A program made the translations under genes and the position numbers. The notes below the pieces were generated by a model, which saw only the letters and a list, made by a program, of their open reading frames with translations, made no database searches and was not told where the DNA came from. Below are positions 1-7,779 of a DNA stretch of 20,781 bases, piece after piece; positions within the stretch are counted from its first letter, which is position 1; every line of letters starts with the position of its first letter. The DNA comes from a virus, in IMG/VR virus record IMGVR_UViG_3300042565_002344, positions 1 to 20,781 of that record, one strand, 5' to 3'.

Positions 1-495
1 GCAGCAGGAACAGCAGCATCAATTGTAAATGGTGGAACATCATCAGCTGCAATATTTAATTTTCAAATTCCAGCAGGACCAACTGGCGCAGCAGGTGCTG
101 CAGGATCACAAGGTGTGGCGGGACAAAGAGGTTCTTATACATTTACAGGTATAAACAATCCAACAGGATCAAACCCAGCAAGCAAGCTAGGACTAGATAC
201 ATATTTAAATACAACCACTGGAGATTATTTCCAATATAATTCTACAAATACTACATGGGTACTTCAAGGAAACTTAAAGGGTCCAGTAGGAGCAGCAGGA
301 GCACAAGGCATTACAGGTCCAACGGGCTCAACAGGCCCAGCGGGAGAAACAGCAGTACAAAATGTAATAACAGAACTAGATAGCTGGAAAGCAGACCAGA
401 TACTCAATCTTGGTGTATACTATCCAAAGTACGAGTTCTTAACAAATATGACCCAGCAAAATGCAACACTTTTAGCAACAAGCATGATATTTTAG
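1..495 (+). CDS. Collagen-like tail fibre protein, 3' end (partial)
   Basis: The reading frame is open from the first base, so this is the C-terminal part (164 residues visible) of a longer fibre gene whose start lies outside the window. The GTG at 115 is an internal valine, not a start. The visible part begins with the tail of a beta module ending NFQIP, then a Gly-X-Y collagen block (AGPTGAAGAAGSQG), then a globular module containing GDYFQYNSTNTTW, then a second Gly-X-Y block and a C-terminal segment of about 45 residues. The same modules recur in the fibre genes at 15246 and 18727. Collagen-like triple helices in phages form trimeric fibre shafts. The role as a virion fibre is inferred from this architecture. 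A GGAG ribosome site follows the stop and serves the next gene. Confidence 0.8.
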   Translation, partial: AAGTAASIVNGGTSSAAIFNFQIPAGPTGAAGAAGSQGVAGQRGSYTFTGINNPTGSNPASKLGLDTYLNTTTGDYFQYNSTNTTWVLQGNLKGPVGAAGAQGITGPTGSTGPAGETAVQNVITELDSWKADQILNLGVYYPKYEFLTNMTQQNATLLATSMIF

Positions 496-507
496 GAGAA
501 AAAAACT

Positions 508-3500
508 ATGGCAAGAAAAATTTTAAGTTTAACAGATATTGATTTCGTACCAGGCACAGGAACCTTAACCATTCCTAAGCTTATTCGTAGAGAAAAGCTA
601 CTGTTAATCACAAATACAACAGCTAATAAGATTGTTTATAACTTTGCCGACCCTGCCCTAGGACTATATAGTCATTCATTTAGCACTCCTGCTTCAGATG
701 CATATCATGATGCCGCTCACGGAAAAACAATTTTAGTATTAAAATATAACACATCTTCAATGTCGCCTTCAGATGACTGGCAAATTGTTTATGATACAGA
801 AAATGAAGTATTTGAGCCAGCCGATTATTTGGTGGATGCAGTAGGAAAGCTTCGTACAGCAAACCCTACATCTCTTATTGATACTGACTTTGAATATGGT
901 ATTCAGAACTCTAAATGGGAAACCCTTACAATGATTCAAAACTACCCAGGGTTCTTCGGCAGATCATCTGGCGGAAACGCAATTGACATTCAGTTAATTC
1001 AGGGAAATGGAGCTTCTCCATTATCTACAATGACTGTTACATGTAACTCCCCACACGGCTTAAGCTCAGGAGATGTTATTTCTGTTCAAGAAACAACCTC
1101 AGACAATGCAGATGGAACATTTCTATGCTTCCCAACTGGAGCAACAACATTTACTTACACAGCAAAGGGTGTTGTTAGCGGAAACGTTCAAGACGGAACT
1201 CTTACATCAATCTACGGCGGCGGAATTTTTGACAATGCTCACATCATGGGTGGAGTTGTTGGACAGCTTGGATCATTTGCTGCAGTATCAGATCAAGCAA
1301 CTCCATCAAGAATTACAATTGTTTCACCAAAACCACACGGGCTTCTTCCAGGCACACCAGTTCTTATTACACAAAAAGAAGGAAGCAACTTTTTTGGAAG
1401 CTTCTTTATTGATACAGTAGATACACCAAACTCAATGTCATTTTTAGCAAATGGACAAATTCTTAATCCAATTAATACAACTGATCAAGGATTTTATGCA
1501 AAGCCTGAAGGATACGTAAACCATAGACCACATGATGGTGGAGTTATCATGTCTACAGGAAATAACGTATGTGGTACGCAAACAATGCGCCAGACACGTA
1601 GATACTTCAGATATCAGTCTGGAAAATCAATTCAATTTTCAACAGGAACAAAGTTTACTCCTACATTTCAGGTAGAGTATTTAGCTGCTAATGGAATAGT
1701 TCCAGGATCTACAGATATTACTGTAACTACTCTTAATTCACACAATTTGCAGCCAGGTGCATATGTTAAAATTGAAGGAACAGAGACATCTGGAAGCTAC
1801 AACCCATTTAATGGCGTTCACCTTGTAACAGCAATTATTGATGCTACAACATTTAAGTACAATGTAGTGTTTACTCAAACACTATCAGCAATTGATCAAA
1901 TTCCAGGCGGAGTAAATGTATTCTGTACAGCATACATTTGGAAGGGTGCATCAACAAGAGCTGGTCTATATTCAGAGCAAGATGGATTCTTTTTTGAATA
2001 TGATGGACAAGGAATCTTTGCTTGTCGTCAATGGTCTACTCAAGTACTTAGAGGAAATGTATCTGTTATTAAATATAACTCAACAGTAACTGGAAACGGA
2101 ACAATCTTTAGAAAGCAATTAGTTTCAGGAGATAAAATTGTAATCCGTGGACAATCTTATAGAGTTCTTCAAATTGCTTCAGATACATCTTTGACTATTG
2201 CCCCAGCATACCGTGGAGCAACCCAGTCAAGCGTAAAAGTTCGCAAAACCCAAATTATTAAAGTAAAGCAAGACCAGTGGAATCTAGATAAATTTGACGG
2301 AACAGGTCCATCAGGACACGTTTTCGATCCATCAAAGATGCAGATGACATATATTGATTATTCATGGTACGGAGCAGGAACAATTAGATACGGATTTAGA
2401 GGCCAAGGTGGAAAGATTACTTGGTGTCATGAAATTTCTAATAACAATAATAACCTTGCTGCATATCAAAGATCAGGTAACTTGCCAGCTAGATATGAAG
2501 CAATCAATGAACCAACGAAGTTTTCAAAACTAGTTGCAGGAGGAACGGCAGTAAGAGGATCTAATCTTCTTCCACAAGATACAGTAATGTATGTTGATAA
2601 CGTCGACTACTGGCCAGCAAGTGGATATCTTAGAATTCAAGATGAAAATTATGTAGAAATTGCAAGATTTACATCAATTGGTGCATACAATCAAACAGCA
2701 AAGGGATATGCTATGAATCTTATTCGTAGACAACCTTACGTAACATATTATGCAGGGTCATCCTATAGTCTTAATGGAACTTACGTAGCAGCAACCTTTA
2801 GACCAGATGCAACAATTCCTGGAGGATCAGGATCTGCACAAGTTTCAATTCAAGTTATTTCTCAGGAATGCGCTCCAGTTATGAGCCACTGGGGTTCTTC
2901 AGTAATTATGGACGGAGGCTTTGATGATGACGCTTCCTTTATCTTTACAGCTGGTATGCAGCGCTACCTACAGGTTGGTGGATCTGGATCGGTTTCAGCA
3001 ACAATTGTTTCTAGAGCAAGAGCATCAGGAGTTGCAACATTAACGACTTCAGCACCTCACTCATTACTTGCAGGATATAACGCAGTAATTTCAGGCGTAA
3101 ATGATGTCTCTGTAATCACTTACAAGCAACTAACTAATAACACAGCAAGTCTTACAACATCTGTTGCCCACAGACACAGAGTTGGCCAGACGGTGGTAGT
3201 CTCTGGAGTTGACAATGTGTTCAATGGTACATGGACAATTACTGGAGTTACATCTACAACATTCTTGTTTACTAGAAATTCTAGCAATATTCCATTCCAA
3301 GCAGTATCGCCATTTAATAGCCCAACAGCTTTAACTTCAAGCTATTACAATGGAACGTTTTTGATAAATAACGTTACATCAAATACTATTCAGTATGCGC
3401 TTGCTCAAGCAGATGAAACCTCATCTGCGGTTAATCCAAACGGAGCTATAACTCAGGTATTTGGAGCAACACAGCAGGCACGTCCTCTAATTTCACTTAG

Positions 3501-4014
3501 AGTTGCACCATCTGCAGATAATGGTACTGGACGTAACTTTGGACTTCGTGAGCTATCAAATAACATGCAGCTAAAGCTTTACAGCGTAAACATTTTGGCG
3601 CAAGGTCAGTTCCTTGTAGAAGGAATTCTAAACGCACAATCTCTAAACGGTGTTAATGTCCCAGATGCCTGGGCACTTAACAGAGTGGGTTCAGGATCAC
3701 TTGCTCAAATTATTTACCACGATAATACAGGTATACCTGGGTCACCAGTTCTTTCTCCTACGAATACAGTTTCTGGAGGAGACCGTGTATTTGCTTTCTA
3801 TACAGATAACGGCGGAGGTACAAACTACTCCGTAACACGTATCGATCTTACAAAAGCAAGAGACCTAGGAAACTCTATTCTAAATGGAGATGGAAGCACG
3901 GCTACGCCAGGTTTCCCAAATGCTCCAGACATCCTTACAATCGTTGCTACAAATCTTGGTTCTTCAGCGGCCAACATTTCAGCAGTGCTTGCATGGACGG
4001 AAGCGCAGGCTTAA
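508..4014 (+). CDS. Large virion structural protein with repeated HGL beta modules (T4-like phage type)
   Basis: This 1168-residue protein is the largest in the window and has an AGGAG ribosome site just upstream of its ATG. A segment near residues 119-135 (NPTSLIDTDFEYG, then WETL) resembles a signature I associate with large virion proteins of T4-like cyanophages. Five modules contain a histidine-plus-glycine turn followed by a beta hairpin ending in a T-T-F-x-(Y/F) strand: about residues 182 (SPHGLSSGD), 275 (PHGLLPG), 412 (SHNLQPG), 851 (APHSLLAG) and 888 (AHRHRVG). These look like small Ig-like or beta-sandwich repeats. No signal peptide, membrane segment or clear catalytic motif is visible. 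Its position between a fibre gene and a fibre cassette suggests a baseplate or tail-surface component; the exact place in the virion is unknown. Confidence 0.75.
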   Translation: MARKILSLTDIDFVPGTGTLTIPKLIRREKLLLITNTTANKIVYNFADPALGLYSHSFSTPASDAYHDAAHGKTILVLKYNTSSMSPSDDWQIVYDTENEVFEPADYLVDAVGKLRTANPTSLIDTDFEYGIQNSKWETLTMIQNYPGFFGRSSGGNAIDIQLIQGNGASPLSTMTVTCNSPHGLSSGDVISVQETTSDNADGTFLCFPTGATTFTYTAKGVVSGNVQDGTLTSIYGGGIFDNAHIMGGVVGQLGSFAAVSDQATPSRITIVSPKPHGLLPGTPVLITQKEGSNFFGSFFIDTVDTPNSMSFLANGQILNPINTTDQGFYAKPEGYVNHRPHDGGVIMSTGNNVCGTQTMRQTRRYFRYQSGKSIQFSTGTKFTPTFQVEYLAANGIVPGSTDITVTTLNSHNLQPGAYVKIEGTETSGSYNPFNGVHLVTAIIDATTFKYNVVFTQTLSAIDQIPGGVNVFCTAYIWKGASTRAGLYSEQDGFFFEYDGQGIFACRQWSTQVLRGNVSVIKYNSTVTGNGTIFRKQLVSGDKIVIRGQSYRVLQIASDTSLTIAPAYRGATQSSVKVRKTQIIKVKQDQWNLDKFDGTGPSGHVFDPSKMQMTYIDYSWYGAGTIRYGFRGQGGKITWCHEISNNNNNLAAYQRSGNLPARYEAINEPTKFSKLVAGGTAVRGSNLLPQDTVMYVDNVDYWPASGYLRIQDENYVEIARFTSIGAYNQTAKGYAMNLIRRQPYVTYYAGSSYSLNGTYVAATFRPDATIPGGSGSAQVSIQVISQECAPVMSHWGSSVIMDGGFDDDASFIFTAGMQRYLQVGGSGSVSATIVSRARASGVATLTTSAPHSLLAGYNAVISGVNDVSVITYKQLTNNTASLTTSVAHRHRVGQTVVVSGVDNVFNGTWTITGVTSTTFLFTRNSSNIPFQAVSPFNSPTALTSSYYNGTFLINNVTSNTIQYALAQADETSSAVNPNGAITQVFGATQQARPLISLRVAPSADNGTGRNFGLRELSNNMQLKLYSVNILAQGQFLVEGILNAQSLNGVNVPDAWALNRVGSGSLAQIIYHDNTGIPGSPVLSPTNTVSGGDRVFAFYTDNGGGTNYSVTRIDLTKARDLGNSILNGDGSTATPGFPNAPDILTIVATNLGSSAANISAVLAWTEAQA

Positions 4015-4017
4015 AAA

Positions 4018-4692
4018 ATGCCAGACTACTCATCCTTAACCACACAGATTAATCAATTTAAAACAGCAGCAACTGCTTTAATGACTAATGCTAACGACCC
4101 GCTAAATGCAAATGAATTGCAACTTGTAGGAGCGGCATTAAATCAGATGGGTAATACTTTAGGTGTTGCAGACATAAATAATGCTACTACCGACGCTCTA
4201 GCAACAATTGGAGCGGCAGGAACACTAGCAATTAATTCATTTAATAACAGCGTTAATGGAGAAAGATTAACTTTTGCAGAAGACGATATTGTAAATTTGC
4301 AAGGAAGAGTAGTAAATATTGAAGGGTTTGTTAATACAAACTCAGCTCAATATACAACTCTTCAGTCTACAGTATCAGCACTTCAAACATCTTTGTCTAC
4401 AGTGCCATCAAGTTGGAAACTAATTACAACAGCATATACAGCGGTTAATAATGACAGACTGCTTGTTCAAGCACCAGGGTCGGGATTAATTATAACATTG
4501 CCTCAAAGTCCTACTACAGGATTTACGGTTGAATTTGTAGACGCTTTAGGAACTGCAGCTACAACTAATTTTACAATTGCAAGAAATTCACAAAACATAC
4601 AAGGAGTTGCACAAAATCTTGTGTTTAACGTAAGCGGTGCTTATATTAGACTTATTTATGTAGATGCAACAAGAGGGTGGATAAGAGTATAA
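4018..4692 (+). CDS. Fibre protein: MPDY-type N-terminal domain plus tail-fibre C-terminal beta domain
   Basis: A 224-residue protein with three parts. Residues 1 to about 65 (starting MPDYSSLTTQINQFKTAA, with a conserved MGNTLGVAD) form a helical domain shared with the protein at 10454. Residues 75-130 are helical, Gln/Asn/Ser-rich and coiled-coil-like (LQGRVVNIEGF, LQSTVSALQTSL). Residues 133-224 (from WKLITTAYTAVNNDRLLV to YVDATRGW) match a C-terminal beta domain often seen in phage fibre proteins, where a polar strand pair is followed by TLPQSP and FTIARN. The start lies three bases after the upstream stop with only a weak ribosome site, so translation is probably coupled. It overlaps the next gene by one base. 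Likely a short trimeric fibre or attachment protein; specific function unknown. Confidence 0.7.
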   Translation: MPDYSSLTTQINQFKTAATALMTNANDPLNANELQLVGAALNQMGNTLGVADINNATTDALATIGAAGTLAINSFNNSVNGERLTFAEDDIVNLQGRVVNIEGFVNTNSAQYTTLQSTVSALQTSLSTVPSSWKLITTAYTAVNNDRLLVQAPGSGLIITLPQSPTTGFTVEFVDALGTAATTNFTIARNSQNIQGVAQNLVFNVSGAYIRLIYVDATRGWIRV

Positions 4693-5069
4693 TGGCAAAC
4701 TTAAGCGAAGTTTTAGCGGAAACAGCTGTAAAAACAAATCTTGATCTTCAGACCTATCGGACTGGAAGAAGAGATCTTGGAACCGTAAACGGTGCAGTTA
4801 ATCTTGATTTATCTCTTTCAAACGATTTTACTGCAACAGTAAATGGAAATACTACATTTACAATTATAAACACCCCCTCTACTGGCGTTGTAGGATTTTC
4901 TCTACAGCTAATTGGTGGCGGAGCATATACAATAACATTTGCAAATGGAAAATACCCATCAGCAACAGCACCAGCCTTAACATCAGGTGGAATTGATGTT
5001 ATAACATTTATCACCTATGATAATGGCACAAACTGGCGTGGAACTCTAGCAATGAAGGACTCAAGATAA
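4692..5069 (+). CDS. Small fibre beta-domain protein
   Basis: The chosen start is the ATG at 4692, sharing one base with the upstream TAA (TAATG). An in-frame GTG at 4677 would add five residues but lies inside the previous gene. The 125-residue product is a single predicted beta domain with the pattern DLGTVNGAVNLDLSLSNDFT, then NGNTTFTIINTP, FSLQLIGGGAYTITF, DVITFITYDNGTNWRGTL. This pattern is common in phage fibre and head-fibre proteins. A related domain, with KGTVNAGGTVACNI and GGSYTITWP, is in the protein at 13615. In both places the next gene is a tail-assembly-chaperone-like protein. No enzyme motif is seen. Likely a virion decoration or fibre subunit. Confidence 0.65.
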   Translation: MANLSEVLAETAVKTNLDLQTYRTGRRDLGTVNGAVNLDLSLSNDFTATVNGNTTFTIINTPSTGVVGFSLQLIGGGAYTITFANGKYPSATAPALTSGGIDVITFITYDNGTNWRGTLAMKDSR

Positions 5070-5569
5070 TGTACGCACAAGTTATAGATGAAGAAATTGT
5101 AAGAGTTATTGATGAGCAATCTTTAAGAGAGATGTACTCATCTACACATTTTCCAGCAGTAATAACTCAAGAAGCACTAGAGGGATTTGATAATTGGTAT
5201 GTTGTAGTAGACTCTACAGATTTGCCAGAATTTGACAAGGCTTCTAAGAAATTAGAGTTTACTAGATATTTTAACGGAACATCAGTTGTCGGTCAATACT
5301 CAGTTGTTGATCTTTCAAATGCAGAAAAAGCTGCAGCAAAAGAATCAAGAAAAAGCGAAGTTAGATACCATAGAGACAATACTCTAAATGCAACAGACTA
5401 TCTTATGACATCAGACCTATTCAATTCATTTTCATCAACAGATCAAGAAAAGATAGTTGAATACAGACAGGCTCTAAGAGACTTAACAAGCCAAGCAGAT
5501 CCATTTAATATTACCTGGCCATCACTCGATATTGAATCGGTTACCCTAAAATATAAAGTAGAGATCTAA
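5069..5569 (+). CDS. Tail-assembly-chaperone-like protein (Phage_tail_APC type)
   Basis: A 166-residue protein that overlaps the previous stop by one base (TAATG), with an AAGGA site nine bases upstream. The C-terminal half carries the hallmark of the Phage_tail_APC family: RYHRDNTLNATDYLM, then EYRQALRDLTSQADP and ITWPSLD. In that family the pattern is RD..L..TDW followed by YRqALRDi and WP. The N-terminal half (MYAQVIDEEIVRVIDE, then THFPAVIT) matches the small domain that starts the protein at 14071. Such proteins are small tail-fibre or tail-assembly helpers encoded next to receptor-binding genes. Here it lies directly upstream of the predicted beta-propeller, which suggests it helps that protein fold or attach. 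The assignment comes from motif recall only. Confidence 0.65.
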   Translation: MYAQVIDEEIVRVIDEQSLREMYSSTHFPAVITQEALEGFDNWYVVVDSTDLPEFDKASKKLEFTRYFNGTSVVGQYSVVDLSNAEKAAAKESRKSEVRYHRDNTLNATDYLMTSDLFNSFSSTDQEKIVEYRQALRDLTSQADPFNITWPSLDIESVTLKYKVEI

Positions 5570-6483
5570 TGCCATTTCCGCCAGCCAGATACTCGACAGC
5601 AACGGGAGTAAAATCTTTTTTTCTAAGACAAGTTATCACAAAAGGCTACGTACTTGCTGGATATAGAAACAGCCAGCCATGGACAAGCGTTAACGAAGTA
5701 ACACACTCAACTGACACAACTATTGATCTGGGCGGCGCAATGAATAACTCTAGCGCATACCCAGGAGGTATGTGTGATGATACATATACATACCTGCTTA
5801 AAGCCAACAACGCTGTAGGAGGACAGAGCTCCAATATGAATAGGTATAACATGAGAACTAATGTATCTGTTCAATATGGAAACTCTCCATATGAGGTAGC
5901 AAATGCAGGAACACTTATGCACCACGAGCAATTTTACGCATACGGTAAGCCAGCTCAAGGGTCAGCAGCAATTATGAAATTTAATTTTACAACAGGAGCA
6001 TGGATGAGCTCACTAGGCGCATCTTTCGGAAACAACTCTCAAACAATGTCATCTTTTTATCATGAAAGATTTGGATACCATTACGGAGACGACAATGGTG
6101 TAAAATTTACTTTTGCAACAGAAACACAAGCCAATTCTCCCATGAATGGTGTTCACGGACAACAAAAAGGAATTTCTTCAAAGCTAGCATATGTGTACGC
6201 AGGTAACGAAGGCAACTACGCTGGAGGATATAACTTAAGAAGATTTAGTGTTGTTACAGAAACAAACGTAGGAAACGTATCAAAGCCCATTGGAAACTGT
6301 GGAGAAGAAGATTTTGATATGGGACAGAATTGGCAGTACATGCTCGGAAACTATAATGGAGAGCAAAACAATAGATCTTGGAGATTTAACTATGCAACAG
6401 ACTCTGGCTATGAAGGCGGAGGAGGAATGCAGTCTAAGGGAGTTCCAGGCAGAAGTTCTGCTCAAAACGGTTACCGTTCTTAA
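5569..6483 (+). CDS. Predicted beta-propeller (Kelch-like) virion protein
   Basis: A 304-residue protein starting at the ATG that overlaps the previous TAA by one base. It shows a repeat about 45 residues long whose core strand reads hydrophobic-x-F/Y-x-x-T-(E/D/G): around residue 44 (VTHSTDTTID), 90 (MNRYNMRTN), 136 (MKFNFTTGAW), 178 (VKFTFATETQ), 225 (RFSVVTETN) and 271 (WRFNYATDSG). Between these lie aromatic strands such as QFYAYG, RFGYHYG and AYVYAGN. Six regular blades of this size fit a beta-propeller. It has no signal peptide or membrane segment and is rich in Gly, Asn and Tyr. It follows a chaperone-like gene in the same way that the LamG-like protein at 14515 does, so a host-surface-binding role is likely. 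The ligand is unknown. Confidence 0.6.
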   Translation: MPFPPARYSTATGVKSFFLRQVITKGYVLAGYRNSQPWTSVNEVTHSTDTTIDLGGAMNNSSAYPGGMCDDTYTYLLKANNAVGGQSSNMNRYNMRTNVSVQYGNSPYEVANAGTLMHHEQFYAYGKPAQGSAAIMKFNFTTGAWMSSLGASFGNNSQTMSSFYHERFGYHYGDDNGVKFTFATETQANSPMNGVHGQQKGISSKLAYVYAGNEGNYAGGYNLRRFSVVTETNVGNVSKPIGNCGEEDFDMGQNWQYMLGNYNGEQNNRSWRFNYATDSGYEGGGGMQSKGVPGRSSAQNGYRS

Positions 6484-6498
6484 TAGATAGGAAATAAA

Positions 6499-7230
6499 AT
6501 GAGATACATAAACGATATAACATCGGATGTTTCTAATTACACAAAATCACAAAAAGACATTCTTCTTTACGCTACCAATAGACACTGGGGCACACCAACG
6601 TTTAAAATAGATAATTTTGTTGGTGGATCGCAGTTTACACCTTTTGGTAAATTAAGACAGCTTCTTTTAGAGCTTGGGGCAAGAGAAACCATGATCGTAG
6701 AACAAGAGCTAAAAATAGAAAGAGTTAAACTAGAAATTGAACTAGAAAAAGAAAAGATTAGCTTTAGCACTTCTCCTATTGAGATAAAAATTCATGAGCT
6801 TAATATTAAAGAAAAAGAAAGAACTCTGCTAAATCTAAAAAATGGAGTTAGTTTGGTATACGAAGAGCGAGATAAGTATATGATGCTAATTGATAAGTTT
6901 AATAATTCCGAAGAAGGAAAACTTCCAGATGGCCGACAAATTATGGACATCATTGGTAATTACGAAGAAGAAGAAAGACTTGAAGCAGAGCTTTGGGGAA
7001 TTAGACTTGGAGCACAGGCTGCTTATGATCTAATGTTTTACGGAAGAGTTAATGGCGGAAACATGGAAGCAATTGATCAGCTACCAAAAGAGGTTAGAGA
7101 AATAGCTCTTGAAACTGCGGTAGTTAAAGCAATTGAAACTAACAAGCATTTAGATGCACTTCAAATAGAAACTAGAAAAAGACTAGAATTGTCTGATTCA
7201 GAAGACGGCCTTTGGGAAGAAATTGAATGA
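6499..7230 (+). CDS. Coiled-coil protein of unknown function
   Basis: I do not recognise this 243-residue protein. It has a GGAAA-type ribosome site in the 15-base gap after the propeller gene. The N-terminus (to about residue 50) is mixed and contains NRHWGTPTFKIDNF. Residues about 55-110 and 115-135 are strongly helical and charged (EQELKIERVKLEIELEKEKI, then HELNIKEKERTLL), typical of a coiled coil. The remainder is acidic and helical, containing YEEEERLEAELW and EIALETAVVKAIE. No transmembrane segment or enzyme motif is seen. It overlaps the next gene by four bases (ATGA), so the two are probably co-translated. It marks the change from fibre genes to the non-structural island. It could be a scaffold, adaptor or assembly factor; none is favoured. 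Confidence 0.55.
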   Translation: MRYINDITSDVSNYTKSQKDILLYATNRHWGTPTFKIDNFVGGSQFTPFGKLRQLLLELGARETMIVEQELKIERVKLEIELEKEKISFSTSPIEIKIHELNIKEKERTLLNLKNGVSLVYEERDKYMMLIDKFNNSEEGKLPDGRQIMDIIGNYEEEERLEAELWGIRLGAQAAYDLMFYGRVNGGNMEAIDQLPKEVREIALETAVVKAIETNKHLDALQIETRKRLELSDSEDGLWEEIE

Positions 7231-7775
7231 TCTATTTTTTATTTAACCCAGAAGACAATGCTCCATATATAAAAGAGGTAGGGGTATGGGGTAATGTTTG
7301 TGTCGGTGCAATAGATGAAGTTTTATTATCTTATATAAAGCTTCCAACTTCAATATCAGTATCAGAAGAAATTGCATACGCATGGAAGTTTGCTGGAAAG
7401 TATAAGGGAGAGATCAGTGTTAGAGAAAATACTAACTCTTATGACCAATTAGACCCTTCTTTACTTAAGCCACATAAAGATAAGTTTAAATATACTTTAT
7501 CAGAAAAGGATAAGGAAAATGGCTTCCTTTTTCACAAAGCAGTAATGTACTTCATGTTAAACAAACATTATTATAATAAGTTTTTAATTTCAAAGTCTAC
7601 CCCTGAAGAATTAAGAGGCGCAGATTGGAAATCCGAAGAAGACTTATTAAAAGATAAAAACAAAATAATTGAAGAAATAAAGTCTTGCCAAGATTGGCAT
7701 GAGACTGGTATACTAATATCTAACAGATTCGGAATTGCCCATATTCCTGAAGCGCAGGCCAAAATAGATTTGTAG
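7227..7775 (+). CDS. Hypothetical protein
   Basis: A 182-residue protein whose ATG overlaps the upstream TGA (ATGA), with GGGAAG upstream acting as a plausible ribosome site. I do not recognise the family. The N-terminus reads MIYFLFNPEDNAPYIKEVGV, which looks like short beta strands. The middle and C-terminus are charged and mostly helical (EEDLLKDKNKIIEEIKSC), with a conserved-looking ending around WHETGILISNRFGIAHIP. No signal peptide, membrane helix or cofactor motif is visible. The stop is followed four bases later by the U32-methyltransferase gene, whose ribosome site AGGAAA overlaps this stop. Tight coupling with both neighbours suggests a shared process, but the sequence alone does not say which. 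Confidence 0.55.
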   Translation: MIYFLFNPEDNAPYIKEVGVWGNVCVGAIDEVLLSYIKLPTSISVSEEIAYAWKFAGKYKGEISVRENTNSYDQLDPSLLKPHKDKFKYTLSEKDKENGFLFHKAVMYFMLNKHYYNKFLISKSTPEELRGADWKSEEDLLKDKNKIIEEIKSCQDWHETGILISNRFGIAHIPEAQAKIDL

Positions 7776-7779
7776 GAAA

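Noticed and set aside
115-117. GTG as the start of the first gene
   Set aside because: The frame is open and collagen-like upstream to base 1, so the GTG is an internal codon of a gene that begins outside the window.
1073-1420. 115-aa plus-strand frame inside the large virion protein
   Set aside because: Gln/Leu/His-rich composition typical of a shifted frame, no ribosome site, and the main frame carries the repeated HGL modules here.
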